DNA from: Bacteroides sp.
Lineage (GTDB): Bacteria; Bacteroidota; Bacteroidia; Bacteroidales; Bacteroidaceae
Assembly (NCBI GenBank): GCA_015060765.1
Contig: SUXW01000012.1
Span: 1-64,000 of the forward strand
Direction of reading: 5' to 3'
Length of the DNA stretch: 64,000 nucleotides
In this document: positions 19,517 through 29,674 of the stretch, piece by piece
Position numbering within the stretch: position 1 is the stretch's first letter
Layout of the letters: each line of letters opens with the position of its first letter
Made by a program: the position numbers and the translations under genes
The notes under the pieces: model-generated
Databases searched by the model: none
What the model saw: only the letters and a program-made list of their open reading frames with translations
What the model was told of the DNA's origin: nothing

Positions 19517-20308
19517 TTAGACAAACACGATTGGGGAACATAAGTTCCTCAACGTGTTCACTACCGACCAACCGGCTATTTCGGCGGTAGCACTATACAC
19601 GTCGACTACAGCATGAACCTGTTCATTGCGTATTTCTACACGTTGGGTATCCCCTTTGAAGCCAGGTGTAGATTGCATGGTAACCTGCATTTGTTGGGGA
19701 CCAACCGATGCCCGTGATGCCGCAACGGTTACGTTGACTTTGGTAGGGAACATCTTGATGGCTTCCGAAGCTGTACCTTGAAAAACCGTACGTTGTTCCG
19801 TTTGCAATGAATCATCATAGACAGAAGTTCCACGCAAAGCATCAGGTCCCTTTTCATTAAAGAAACAAGCCTTTGCACCCCCCATCAAGGTTGCGGTCTG
19901 CAACACATCAAACCCACCTGTCGCACCCGAAACGATATATACATGCGCATTATTCTCTCTGGCTGTTCTTGTCACTTCATCATAAAAATCATCATCTGCA
20001 AAAGCCCCGATGGAAAGAGTGACAATAGAAACGCCTTGTTTCAATGCAGGTAAAGCACATTCATACATAGCGGCAGGCGAAGCAGTTTCCACCAAATAAT
20101 CAGGGTGCAAAGCCAATAGTTCGCTCCAAGAAGCGACAGCCTTACAATCATACCCTCCCTTACAGATTTTTTCGGCTAAAGATGCTGCCTTTTCCATTGA
20201 ACGTGAATATACGCCTACAATTTCATATTCGGGCAATAATCCTTGCAAAGAAGCGTTTGCCACTATATTTGCCAATTTTCCACAACCAACAATAACTATT
20301 TTTTTCAT
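19517..20308 (-). CDS. aspartate dehydrogenase-like protein
   Basis: MKKIVIVGCGKLANIVANA; YIVSGATGGFDVLQTATLMG; FPTKVNVTVAASRASVGPQQMQVTMQ. Confidence 0.75.
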   Translation of the reverse strand: MKKIVIVGCGKLANIVANASLQGLLPEYEIVGVYSRSMEKAASLAEKICKGGYDCKAVASWSELLALHPDYLVETASPAAMYECALPALKQGVSIVTLSIGAFADDDFYDEVTRTARENNAHVYIVSGATGGFDVLQTATLMGGAKACFFNEKGPDALRGTSVYDDSLQTEQRTVFQGTASEAIKMFPTKVNVTVAASRASVGPQQMQVTMQSTPGFKGDTQRVEIRNEQVHAVVDVYSATAEIAGWSVVNTLRNLCSPIVFV

Positions 20309-20483
20309 AACGAATTCACATTTGATTGTTGCAAAGATACGTTTTATTTTCCAAAACCGACAGAATCCCCCATCATCCATCTCTACGGGCACACAAAAAA
20401 AAGAACAAAACAGTTCGTTATTATAGGGAACATTTTATAAAAAACGTATATCTTTGTAGGAACAGTCACTATAATCGTTTCTC

Positions 20484-21230
20484 ATGAAAAAATTACTGCT
20501 ACTTTTATTCATTGCATTTGGCGTTACACTATCGCACGCCAATGGAATCAGAATTTTGTTCATAGGCGACTCCATTACCGACGGAGGTTGGGGAAGAAGT
20601 GGTGGAGACATGCGATCTTCCCAAGAGCGCAACCTATGGGATTTGAACCACATCTACGGACATAGCTACATGTTCTTGTGCGCAGCCTATTACCAAAGCG
20701 CTTTTCCTGAAAAGGAACTCCAATTCTACAACAGGGGAATCAGTGGCAATACCCTGAACGATTTATCTACACGTTGGGAAGAAGATGCCATTGCCTTACA
20801 TCCCGACGTTATCTCCATCCTTGTAGGTACCAATGATGTAGACGCATCATTAGCGAATGATTCGTTTGATAGTCAAGTTTGGGAAAAAGAATACCGTGCC
20901 CTATTGGACAAAACCATTCAGCACAATCCGAATGTCAAATTGGTATTATGCACTCCATTTACAGCCGAGACGGGACGATTGAAAGGTTCATCCAATTACA
21001 GGATACGAGAATCACGTATACAAACTTGCGCAGACATTATCGAACGCCTGGCCAATGACTATCGTGCCATACTCGTTACCTATCACACTCTTTTCAATCA
21101 TCTCCTGAAAGAATATCCCATTCAAGAAGGTCAATATTGGATATGGGATGGAATACACCCTACCCCTGCCGGTCATCAACGCATGGCCGACTTATGGATT
21201 GAAAATACCAAAGAATTCCTGGGCCATTAA
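20484..21230 (+). CDS. SGNH/GDSL-type hydrolase, secreted
   Basis: FIGDSITDGGWGR, GISGNTLNDL, VGTNDV, WDGIHPTPAGHQRMADLW. Confidence 0.9.
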   Translation: MKKLLLLLFIAFGVTLSHANGIRILFIGDSITDGGWGRSGGDMRSSQERNLWDLNHIYGHSYMFLCAAYYQSAFPEKELQFYNRGISGNTLNDLSTRWEEDAIALHPDVISILVGTNDVDASLANDSFDSQVWEKEYRALLDKTIQHNPNVKLVLCTPFTAETGRLKGSSNYRIRESRIQTCADIIERLANDYRAILVTYHTLFNHLLKEYPIQEGQYWIWDGIHPTPAGHQRMADLWIENTKEFLGH

Positions 21231-21296
21231 AGATGGGTACACCAACCGATTTCAATCGTCTTTAAATATAATAATTACTATCTAAATACATCGAAT

Positions 21297-22229
21297 ATGA
21301 ATTATTACGAAATAGGGAAAACAGGTTTGAAGGTATCCAACCTTAGTTTTGGAGCTTCTTCTTTAGGAGGAGTTTTCCACAACATCCGTGAAACCGAAGG
21401 TATTCAAGCAGTCTTTACTGCCATTGAAAGAGGTATGAATTTCATCGATGTTTCACCATATTACGGCCATTACAAGGCCGAGACCGTATTGGGTAAGGCC
21501 CTTAAGGAAATTCAGCGTGACAAATACATTCTTTCTACCAAAGTTGGCCGATACGGAAAAGACGGTGTCAATACATGGGACTATTCCGCTCAACGCGCTA
21601 CCGACAGTGTATACGAAAGCATGGAACGTCTGAATATTGACTATATCGACATCATCAACGTACACGATGTAGAGTTTGCCGATTTGAACCAAGTGGTAAA
21701 CGAAACTTTGCCCGCCTTGGTTGCCTTACGGGAAAAAGGAGTAGTGGGACACGTAGGCATCACCGATCTGCAATTGGAAAACCTCAAGTGGGTTATCGAC
21801 CATTCTCCAGCCGGTACAGTAGAATCTGTATTGAGTTTCTGCCACTATTGCTTGTGCGATGACAAATTAGCCGATTTCTTGGATTACTTCGAAGAACGTG
21901 GTATCGGCATCATCAATGCCTCCCCTCTTTCCATGGGATTATTGTCACAACGAGGAGTACCCGATTGGCATCCGGCTCCCAAGCCATTGGTTGAAGCTTG
22001 TCAAAAAGCCGTACAACACTGTTTATCCAAGAACTATCCTATCGAGAAATTGGCAATCCAATATGCTGTAAGCAATCCACGCATCGCTACTACCCTATTC
22101 AGCTCTGCCAATCCGCAAAATGTCATCAAGAACATTGAGTTTGCAGAAGAGCCAATTGACTGGCAATTGGTACAGGAAGTACAGGATATTATCGGCGACC
22201 AGAAACGGGTTAGTTGGGCCAATTCATAA
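21297..22229 (+). CDS. aldo/keto reductase
   Basis: GKTGLKVSNLSFGASSLGG; FIDVSPYYGHYKAETVLGKAL; L-galactose dehydrogenase-like AKR. Confidence 0.9.
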   Translation: MNYYEIGKTGLKVSNLSFGASSLGGVFHNIRETEGIQAVFTAIERGMNFIDVSPYYGHYKAETVLGKALKEIQRDKYILSTKVGRYGKDGVNTWDYSAQRATDSVYESMERLNIDYIDIINVHDVEFADLNQVVNETLPALVALREKGVVGHVGITDLQLENLKWVIDHSPAGTVESVLSFCHYCLCDDKLADFLDYFEERGIGIINASPLSMGLLSQRGVPDWHPAPKPLVEACQKAVQHCLSKNYPIEKLAIQYAVSNPRIATTLFSSANPQNVIKNIEFAEEPIDWQLVQEVQDIIGDQKRVSWANS

Positions 22230-22238
22230 GTTAGAGTC

Positions 22239-23162
22239 ATGAACTATCAGATTATTGATGCGCATGCCCATTTGTGGCTGAAACAAGACACGGTAGTCGA
22301 TGGTCTTCCCATCCGTACCTTAGAAAATGGGCGTTCCCTTTTCATGGGAGAAATACGCCAAATGGTTCCTCCGTTCATGATCGACGGTGTGAACAGTGCA
22401 GAGGTGTTTCTGTCCAACATGGACTATGCACAAGTCTCCGCAGCAGTCATCACACAAGAATTTATTGACGGAATTCAAAACGATTATTTATGGGAGGTAG
22501 TCAACCGTTACCCCAACCGTTTCTTGGTATGCGGCATGTGTGAATTCCGCAAGCCCGGTTTCTTACCTCATGCCAAAGAACTGATTGAACAAGGATTCCG
22601 AGCCATCAAAATCCCCGCCCAACGTTTGCTGCTCCCCGAAGGTCGGATCTGTCTGACCAACGACGAAATGATGCAATTGTTCCATCTGATGGAAGAACGG
22701 GATATCCTTCTCTCCATCGATTTGGCCGATGGTGACTTGCAGGTAGGCGAAATGAAAGAGATTATACAGGAATGTCCCAACTTGAGAATAGCAATCGGAC
22801 ATTTCGGTATGGTTACCCGTCAAGGATGGGAAGAACAGATCAAACTGGCCCGTTATGAAAATGTCAGAATAGAATCGGGTGGAATCACCTGGTTGTTCAA
22901 CGATGAATTCTATCCATTCCAAGGGGCTATACGAGCCATCCGACAAGCAGCCGATTGGGCAGGAATGGAAAAGCTGATGTGGGGATCGGACTATCCACGC
23001 ACCATCACTGCCATCACTTATCGGATGTCATACGACTTTATCTGTAAGAGCAATGAACTTACAGAAGAAGAAAAAAGAATGTTCTTAGGCAACAATGCCA
23101 AAAAGTTCTACGGATTCAAGAATCTGATAGAACTTCCCTATATTAAGAATATGTCAGAGTAA
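22239..23162 (+). CDS. amidohydrolase family protein (amidohydrolase_2, possible sugar lactonase)
   Basis: IIDAHAHLWL...; MWGSDYPRTI; FLGNNAKKFYGF. Confidence 0.88.
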   Translation: MNYQIIDAHAHLWLKQDTVVDGLPIRTLENGRSLFMGEIRQMVPPFMIDGVNSAEVFLSNMDYAQVSAAVITQEFIDGIQNDYLWEVVNRYPNRFLVCGMCEFRKPGFLPHAKELIEQGFRAIKIPAQRLLLPEGRICLTNDEMMQLFHLMEERDILLSIDLADGDLQVGEMKEIIQECPNLRIAIGHFGMVTRQGWEEQIKLARYENVRIESGGITWLFNDEFYPFQGAIRAIRQAADWAGMEKLMWGSDYPRTITAITYRMSYDFICKSNELTEEEKRMFLGNNAKKFYGFKNLIELPYIKNMSE

Positions 23163-23185
23163 TCAGAGTAAAATTAACATCGAAT

Positions 23186-24205
23186 ATGAAAGCAATCCAA
23201 ATTCCAGCTACTAACGAAATGCAAGTGGTAGCGATTGACAAACCTGTTGCAAAGGCAGGAGAAGTTTTGGTAAAGATCCACTACGTAGGTTTCTGCGGTT
23301 CCGACCTCAATACCTTTTTGGGTAAGAACCCGATGGTAAAGATGCCGGTTATCCCTGGTCATGAGATTGGAGCGGTCATCGAAGAAGTAGGCGAAGGTGT
23401 ACCTTCCACCTTGACACCCGGTATGATTGTTACCGTCAATCCATATACCAATTGTGGAAAGTGTGCTTCTTGCCGTAACCGCCGTTTCAATGCTTGTGAA
23501 CACAACGAAACATTGGGCGTGCAACGTAATGGTGCCATGGCAGAATATCTGGTTCTTCCATGGGAAAAGATTATCCCGGCAACCGGTATCAGTCCACGTG
23601 ATTGTGCCTTGATTGAACCGATGAGTGTAGGTTTCCATGCTGTAAGCAACGGTCAGGTTACTGATATAGATACTGTTATGGTTATTGGTTGCGGTATGGT
23701 AGGTATGGGTGCCATCATCCGTGCATCCTTGCGAGGAGCTACCGTCATAGCTGTCGACTTGGATGATGAAAAATTGGCATTGGCCAAAGAAGTCGGTGCT
23801 ACCTATGCCATCAACTCCATGAAAGAAGATGTACACGAACGTCTGCAAGAAATAACCGAAGGCTTCGGTGTAGATGTAGTGATTGAAGCCGTGGGAAGTC
23901 CGATAACCTACAACATGGCCATCAATGAAGTAGCCTTCACCGGTCGGGTAGTATTCATCGGTTATGCCAAGTCGGAAGTTGCTTTCCAAACTAAACTCTT
24001 TGTACAGAAAGAACTTTGCATCCGCGGCTCACGCAATGCGTTGCCCGAAGATTTCCGTGCCGTAATCCGATATTTGAAAGGCAGGGATTTCCCGTATGCT
24101 AAATTCATTAGTAAGACAGCAACTCCGGAAACGGCCATCGAAGCCATGCAAGAATGGGCATCCGCTCCTCAGAAGGTATTCCGCATTTTAGTGGATTTCC
24201 AATAA
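23186..24205 (+). CDS. zinc-dependent alcohol dehydrogenase
   Basis: GFCGSDLNTF, PGHEIGAVIEEVG, CGKCASCRNRRFNACE, VIGCGMVGMGAI. Confidence 0.9.
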   Translation: MKAIQIPATNEMQVVAIDKPVAKAGEVLVKIHYVGFCGSDLNTFLGKNPMVKMPVIPGHEIGAVIEEVGEGVPSTLTPGMIVTVNPYTNCGKCASCRNRRFNACEHNETLGVQRNGAMAEYLVLPWEKIIPATGISPRDCALIEPMSVGFHAVSNGQVTDIDTVMVIGCGMVGMGAIIRASLRGATVIAVDLDDEKLALAKEVGATYAINSMKEDVHERLQEITEGFGVDVVIEAVGSPITYNMAINEVAFTGRVVFIGYAKSEVAFQTKLFVQKELCIRGSRNALPEDFRAVIRYLKGRDFPYAKFISKTATPETAIEAMQEWASAPQKVFRILVDFQ

Positions 24206-24212
24206 AGGAAAA

Positions 24213-24243
24213 AAGAAAGCCAACTTCAAAGTTGGCTTTCTCC
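24213..24243. terminator. bidirectional terminator between the ADH gene and lpxH
   Basis: agaaagccaacttcaaagttggctttctcctt. Confidence 0.7.
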
Positions 24244-25002
24244 TTCTATATACTGTTCCAGGAACATATTCTCTCCATCAAAGACTGCATACGAGAATTC
24301 TTGTATCCAATCACCCAATATCAGCATTCTCGAAGTATGGCTAAGCATCAGGTCGAGCATGATGTGCCGATGCCCGTAAACAAAGAAATTGACTTCCGGA
24401 TTTTTCTTCAGGTATTCTTTGGAGTAGATCACCAACGGTTCTTCCTTTTCTCCCATATATTCCGGTTCCTTACCGTCCACACGCTTCAGGCGACTATGTT
24501 TTGCCCATTCCAAACCAAAGTCTATACTCCATCGAGGATGAATCATTGAGAATAAAGTCTGCAAAGTTTTGCTATGAAACATAGTCCGTATCAGTTTGAA
24601 CTTCCAATCCTTGTCTCCCAATCCGTCGCCGTGTGCCAGATAGAACTCCTTCCCGTAAATTTCACAATTCAAAGGCTGTCGATGAAGGATTACTCCACAT
24701 TCCTTTTCCAAATAATCCCCGCACCATATATCGTGGTTACCGATAAAGAAATGCACTTCCACTCCCCTATCAGTCAGTTCGGCTATCTTTCCCAAAAAAC
24801 GGGTAAAGCCTTTAGGTACCACCATTTTGAATTCGTACCAGAAGTCGAACATATCCCCCAACATATACACCGCCGCCGCATTATCCTTGATACTATCCAG
24901 GAAATTTACCAAACGACGTTCTTGCGTGCGAGCATGAGGGATGGCACGAGAACCCAAATGGGCATCGGATATGAAATAGACATTCTTCATAGACTTATCC
25001 AT
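24226..25002 (-). CDS. lpxH: UDP-2,3-diacylglucosamine diphosphatase family metallophosphoesterase
   Basis: FISDAHLGSR, MLGDMFDFWYEF, FFIGNHDIW, LAHGDGLG, VYGHRH motifs. Confidence 0.85.
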   Translation of the reverse strand: MDKSMKNVYFISDAHLGSRAIPHARTQERRLVNFLDSIKDNAAAVYMLGDMFDFWYEFKMVVPKGFTRFLGKIAELTDRGVEVHFFIGNHDIWCGDYLEKECGVILHRQPLNCEIYGKEFYLAHGDGLGDKDWKFKLIRTMFHSKTLQTLFSMIHPRWSIDFGLEWAKHSRLKRVDGKEPEYMGEKEEPLVIYSKEYLKKNPEVNFFVYGHRHIMLDLMLSHTSRMLILGDWIQEFSYAVFDGENMFLEQYIEGESQL

Positions 25003-25331
25003 TAAAGGAATCCTAATTCCAATTTTGCTTCTTCGGTCATCATGTCCTTGTTCCATTCCGGTTCAAAGACTAAATTCACCATAGCCGACGATACTCCTTC
25101 GACCGATTCTATCTTCTGACGAACATCCTCCATGATGAAATCGGCCGCCGGACAATTGGGAGCCGTCAATGTCATATCGATCACCGCTTCTCCATCGTCC
25201 TGCAAGTCGATTTTATAAATCAGCCCCAAGTCGTATACATTTACCGGAATTTCCGGATCGAACACCGTCTTGAGCATTGCAATGATTCTTTCTTCTATCT
25301 GCAAACGAACTTCTGCATCCATTGTTTTCAT
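25002..25331 (-). CDS. DUF59/metal-sulfur cluster assembly factor
   Basis: VFDPEIPVNVYDLGLIYKIDLQDDGEAVIDMTLTAPNCPAADFI; TAATG overlap with lpxH. Confidence 0.9.
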   Translation of the reverse strand: MKTMDAEVRLQIEERIIAMLKTVFDPEIPVNVYDLGLIYKIDLQDDGEAVIDMTLTAPNCPAADFIMEDVRQKIESVEGVSSAMVNLVFEPEWNKDMMTEEAKLELGFL

Positions 25332-25428
25332 TATTTGTTCCTGCAAAGATACTTATTTTTCTGATACGGGAATAAAAACAAATACAGATAGTCTCCAATA
25401 GCTAACAAATCTTAATAATGTTTCATCT

Positions 25429-25442
25429 ACTATTAAAATAGT
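25429..25442. promoter_or_regulatory. 14-bp perfect palindrome, candidate BlaI-type operator
   Basis: ACTATTAAAATAGT 56 bp upstream of the BlaI-like start codon, above a TACTTTCG -7-like box. Confidence 0.35.
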
Positions 25443-25497
25443 TGTAAACAAAAATAAGGTGGTCTACTTTCGTAAGCAGAACAAAAAATAAGAAGAT

Positions 25498-25917
25498 ATG
25501 GACATTGATACCAAACATCGAAGCCTCACCAAGTCGGAATTGCACTTGATGAATCTCTTGTGGGATAAAGAAGAAGCCACCGTCAACGAACTGGTGGAAA
25601 TGATGCCTGAACCCCGTCCGGCCTACACTACAGTACTTACCGTGATGCGTGTGTTGACTCAAAAAGGGATTGTAAAAGCTACCCCAAAAGGAAAAGCAAA
25701 CGTCTACACCCCCATCATGACACGTGAGGAGTACACCAAAGGATTTATGGAAGAAACCCGCAATACCCTTTTCAAAGGATCCCTTTCGTCCTTTTTTCTA
25801 TTCTTTGCCGAGCACGAACGATTGGCCTCCGATGAAGTGGAAAAAATTATCTCCCTATTAAAGAAGAATCAGAAAAAGGGGCACAATGAAGTAACAAACA
25901 AAAGTCAACTATTATAA
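25498..25917 (+). CDS. BlaI/MecI/CopY family transcriptional repressor
   Basis: LTKSELHLMNLLWDKEEATVNELVEMMPEPRPAYTTVLTVMRVLTQKGIV. Confidence 0.92.
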   Translation: MDIDTKHRSLTKSELHLMNLLWDKEEATVNELVEMMPEPRPAYTTVLTVMRVLTQKGIVKATPKGKANVYTPIMTREEYTKGFMEETRNTLFKGSLSSFFLFFAEHERLASDEVEKIISLLKKNQKKGHNEVTNKSQLL

Positions 25918-25927
25918 ACCAATAATT

Positions 25928-26887
25928 ATGAAAGCAAATCTATTCATAAAAAGCACAGTCTGGATACTGACCTTTTTGGTCGGCAATCTTTTCATGGAAG
26001 GAAAAGCAGTCAATGTTACAACCAACGAAGACGACGATCCGTACAAGGAATTCGTTTCTCCCCAATGGGGATTGAAATGTCCCGAAGGATACATCCGGCT
26101 GACCGAATTCAAGGCACAGGCCCAATCGTCTACCACCGCCAAGATGTATTATGACCAATTGATGAAGTGCATCAGCAAGGCCAAAGCCAAGCGACAGAAG
26201 ATGTTGGCAAAGGCATACCGCAAGAAACAGGCTCGTTTTGTAGAAGTGGAAGCCAAGGCTATGAAGGAAACAACCAAATACTTCAAACGCGCAGGAATCG
26301 AAATGCTCGATTTAGGTGCTTACCGCTTGCCCGACGGAACCATCGTGATAGAAGACGACAAGCACACGCTGACTCCCCAACCGGTGACCTACCAGGCCAT
26401 AGCCAAGAGCAAAGCTCCCATCATGGAACGCGACAAGTCACCCAACTACGATGCACATAATGAACAGACATGGCCTATCTATACTGGTGTGGAAACCGTA
26501 TCTACCAAATATATCGACCATAAACCGGAAGTCTATCGCGGAGAAAACTGCACCTATGTAGTGACATACAGGCTGATAGGTTTTGATTACCATTGGTTCC
26601 ATCCTAGTTCCGAAAGTGCATTGGTAGACACAGAAACAGGCGACCGCTACATGGTGCGCTACATGGAGCATTATGCTTTGGACACTTATCATTGGATTCA
26701 CGGACAACGAGGACAAGTAATACGCCGTGTAGCTGTTTATCCGCCTCTACCGGAGCATATCAAGAAAATTGATTTGGTTCCCGGAGAAATTCCTGCGGCC
26801 GACCGCCTGGGCAATGTAGCTCCCCATCGAGAATATAACAACTTGGAAGTTAAAGCAGAGATGCCATCCTCAAATACCATCTACTAA
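25928..26887 (+). CDS. exported hypothetical protein between blaI-like and blaR1-like genes
   Basis: 319 aa with N-terminal signal; no family recognised; short intergenic gaps on both sides. Confidence 0.75.
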   Translation: MKANLFIKSTVWILTFLVGNLFMEGKAVNVTTNEDDDPYKEFVSPQWGLKCPEGYIRLTEFKAQAQSSTTAKMYYDQLMKCISKAKAKRQKMLAKAYRKKQARFVEVEAKAMKETTKYFKRAGIEMLDLGAYRLPDGTIVIEDDKHTLTPQPVTYQAIAKSKAPIMERDKSPNYDAHNEQTWPIYTGVETVSTKYIDHKPEVYRGENCTYVVTYRLIGFDYHWFHPSSESALVDTETGDRYMVRYMEHYALDTYHWIHGQRGQVIRRVAVYPPLPEHIKKIDLVPGEIPAADRLGNVAPHREYNNLEVKAEMPSSNTIY

Positions 26888-26904
26888 ACCTTAACTATGA
26901 CATT

Positions 26905-29532
26905 ATGGAAGCATACTATCCTATTTTGTTGGTAGCAGGCCGTTTCGCGATAGCTACAGGTCTGCTGATGGCGCTCTATTGGCTAGTCTGGCGCAAGCAA
27001 GCCACTTATCGTGCCAAGCGCATGTATCTGCTCACTCTACCCATCGTAGCCCTACTCATTGCTTTGGTTCGGATGGAAGTATACAAGCCCGCCCCGGTAG
27101 TAATCACCGTAAAGCAAACGAAACAAGTTTCTCTCCCTTCCCCCAAGGAAGAGACCAGTCACCGCACTATAGAAACCTTGCCGATGGAGAGAGTGGTGCG
27201 CCCAACAAGCGAGTTGCAAACAGAACAACCCCAAAACGCTTGGTTCAACCAAACGAATGTTCTTGCTTTAGCCTATACCTTTATTATTATACTCCTGTTC
27301 GTTCCGTTTACCGTCAGTCTTGTCCAACTTCATCTTCTACTCAAGAATTTGAACATCGAAAGAGACGAAGAGAACAACATCTACATCCTGACCGGTACGG
27401 CCGTCAAGGCTCCTTTTTCGTTCTACCGTAACATCTATCTACCTCAATACCTGACAGAGACACAACGACGCATGATTCTTGCCCATGAGCGGTCACACAT
27501 TCTGCACCGCCATTACATAGACGTATGGGTGATCGAAATTGTGACACGCTTATTGTGGTGGAATCCCTTCCTATGGTGGACCCGTTCCGAATTACGTAAC
27601 GTGCACGAATTCGAAGCCGATAGTGATGTATTGGCTATGGGTGAAAATGTATCGGCCTACCAAGCCATTCTGATTGAAGAAGTACTGAACGGAGACATTG
27701 TAATCACCAATGGATTCAATCATTCCTTCATCCGTCGCCGGTTTATTGAAATGTTACAAACTACCAACCAGCACATGAGTATGTGGAGAAAAGCCGGTAC
27801 AGGAACTTGGATAGCCTTGGTGGTAGCATTGATGTGTTGTACCGTGGGCGAAGCAGAAACCATCTATCGTACAACGGTTAGCCAACCTACATTCAGCACG
27901 AGCCCTAAAGTATCTTCTGCAACCAAAGCGACAACCGAAACGCAACCGGAAGAGTCATCCTTGCTTGCCCATTTGGACGTGATGCTGGACGATACGCTTG
28001 TCGTCGTACCTGTAGATAGCGGTTCACAGACTTCGGATGCTATCGGGTATGCCTTGCCATTCAATCAAAGTCTCAAGGACATCATTCCTTTATTGGGTAA
28101 AGAACAAGCTGATGCTTTAGGAAGTTTGCTAAACGCTTTGGGCTCTCTCCAAGAAATAAGTCCCGAACAATACGAAGCATGGCAGAAAGAATCTTCTGAC
28201 AGATTACCCAACCTTGATGATATTAACGGCCGTGTGAAGTGGATTAAGGATGATTTGAATAACCATTTTACTGATGCCATCAATAATTTGTTATTCCAGT
28301 TAACGCGTGCTCAGATAAGTGGATTGGTAAATACCGGATTGATAGATTCGTTAGGTACTGAAAAGTTTTCACAACCTGTATCAAATTTGCCTCAGACGTT
28401 CGACGCTCAAAGAAAAATGGTGGGTGAATTCATATTTGAATGGTGTATCTATCATAAAGATGTAACATCCGAAGAATATCAGGAGCTTAAAAAAATGATT
28501 TCTAATCCGGAACTATTACCAAGTTTGGAAGAACATAACAAGGATATAAGAGAAAGGCATGAGAAACACGTAAGCTATCTTCTGATGCAGATTAATAAGA
28601 TGGACGAATCTATAGGTAAACAATTGGAAAACTATATTGCCCAATATGGCATCCGTCCTGAAGAGGAATACATGGAACTGTCCATTACGTACAAAGATGG
28701 TAGGGAAGTGATATACCAAAAAGAGGGTAATCGTTTCTCCACACGTGAAGTTCATGAACACAGTCATTCAATCTTCCCATTTTACGAAAAGGCTATCAAA
28801 GCCAAGGAAAACGAATTTGTGATTGAAGGTTTTGTGGATGAGAACATTACCGATTCGTGCTATCTCATCTACTTGGCCGATGAGCATTTCAAGATTCAAG
28901 ATGAGCCAGCAGATACGGTACCGGTGGTAAACAAGCGGTTCACCTACGTTCTCAAAACCAACAAGATGACAGCCGGACGTCTCCGTTGCATCTTCCCTGG
29001 TGGAGAAATCTGCGAAGCATCGATAAATTTATTCTTTGTTCCGGGCGAAACCGTACAACTCTATGTACATAATGGTCATTATAGTTTGGATAAATCGCAA
29101 AGTTATGCAGAAAAGATAAATAAAGCCATGAGTGTCATCAGAGAAGAAACCCGCTGGGAATCGCCCCATCTACCGAAAATAAAAGGCAAAGTATGGAAAG
29201 AGATTTCCGAAGATTTTGATCCACTTCTGGATGTGAGGGAAGTATATTTCAATGATAAAGAAACAGTTTTACGAATTGCATGCAGACAATATACGGAAAA
29301 CATGAACATCAGCAAAGATGCGTATCTTGTGGATAACAAAGGTAACAAGTATTGTCTAAAACATGCATTGATGGGGAATGTAGATTCCAACAATGATCAG
29401 GAAGTCCGCATTTTCGGTGGTTACTTTGCTTTCGAGTCGGTTCCTGATGATGTCAAATCGCTTACTTTCAAAGATAGAGGAACTACCATCAAGCGCATCA
29501 AAGAAGCCAAGAAAGGAAAGATAATTTACTAA
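26905..29532 (+). CDS. M56 family (BlaR1-like) membrane metallopeptidase with large C-terminal extension
   Basis: 875 aa; N-terminal TM segments; LAHERSHILHRHYIDVWVIEIVTRLLWWNPFLWW (HExxH) and HEFEADSDVL. Confidence 0.88.
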   Translation: MEAYYPILLVAGRFAIATGLLMALYWLVWRKQATYRAKRMYLLTLPIVALLIALVRMEVYKPAPVVITVKQTKQVSLPSPKEETSHRTIETLPMERVVRPTSELQTEQPQNAWFNQTNVLALAYTFIIILLFVPFTVSLVQLHLLLKNLNIERDEENNIYILTGTAVKAPFSFYRNIYLPQYLTETQRRMILAHERSHILHRHYIDVWVIEIVTRLLWWNPFLWWTRSELRNVHEFEADSDVLAMGENVSAYQAILIEEVLNGDIVITNGFNHSFIRRRFIEMLQTTNQHMSMWRKAGTGTWIALVVALMCCTVGEAETIYRTTVSQPTFSTSPKVSSATKATTETQPEESSLLAHLDVMLDDTLVVVPVDSGSQTSDAIGYALPFNQSLKDIIPLLGKEQADALGSLLNALGSLQEISPEQYEAWQKESSDRLPNLDDINGRVKWIKDDLNNHFTDAINNLLFQLTRAQISGLVNTGLIDSLGTEKFSQPVSNLPQTFDAQRKMVGEFIFEWCIYHKDVTSEEYQELKKMISNPELLPSLEEHNKDIRERHEKHVSYLLMQINKMDESIGKQLENYIAQYGIRPEEEYMELSITYKDGREVIYQKEGNRFSTREVHEHSHSIFPFYEKAIKAKENEFVIEGFVDENITDSCYLIYLADEHFKIQDEPADTVPVVNKRFTYVLKTNKMTAGRLRCIFPGGEICEASINLFFVPGETVQLYVHNGHYSLDKSQSYAEKINKAMSVIREETRWESPHLPKIKGKVWKEISEDFDPLLDVREVYFNDKETVLRIACRQYTENMNISKDAYLVDNKGNKYCLKHALMGNVDSNNDQEVRIFGGYFAFESVPDDVKSLTFKDRGTTIKRIKEAKKGKIIY

Positions 29533-29561
29533 ACAATCAGGAAAAAGTCAGAACGCTATTT

Positions 29562-29600
29562 ATAAACCTATCGTTTACGAGACGTAAACGATAGGTTTAT
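29562..29600. terminator. 18-bp perfect stem, 3-nt loop hairpin (terminator-like)
   Basis: ataaacctatcgtttacg-aga-cgtaaacgataggtttat. Confidence 0.55.
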
Positions 29601-29674
29601 GCATCACAAACAATAGGTTTCTACATTACTTTGTTTATATCTCCAAAATATAAACTAACTTTGTATGCAGAATT

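Noticed and set aside
23174-23989. 271-aa antisense ORF opposite the Zn-ADH gene
   Set aside because: Opposite a well-supported ADH; composition rich in Tyr/His/Phe typical of frame-shadow translation.
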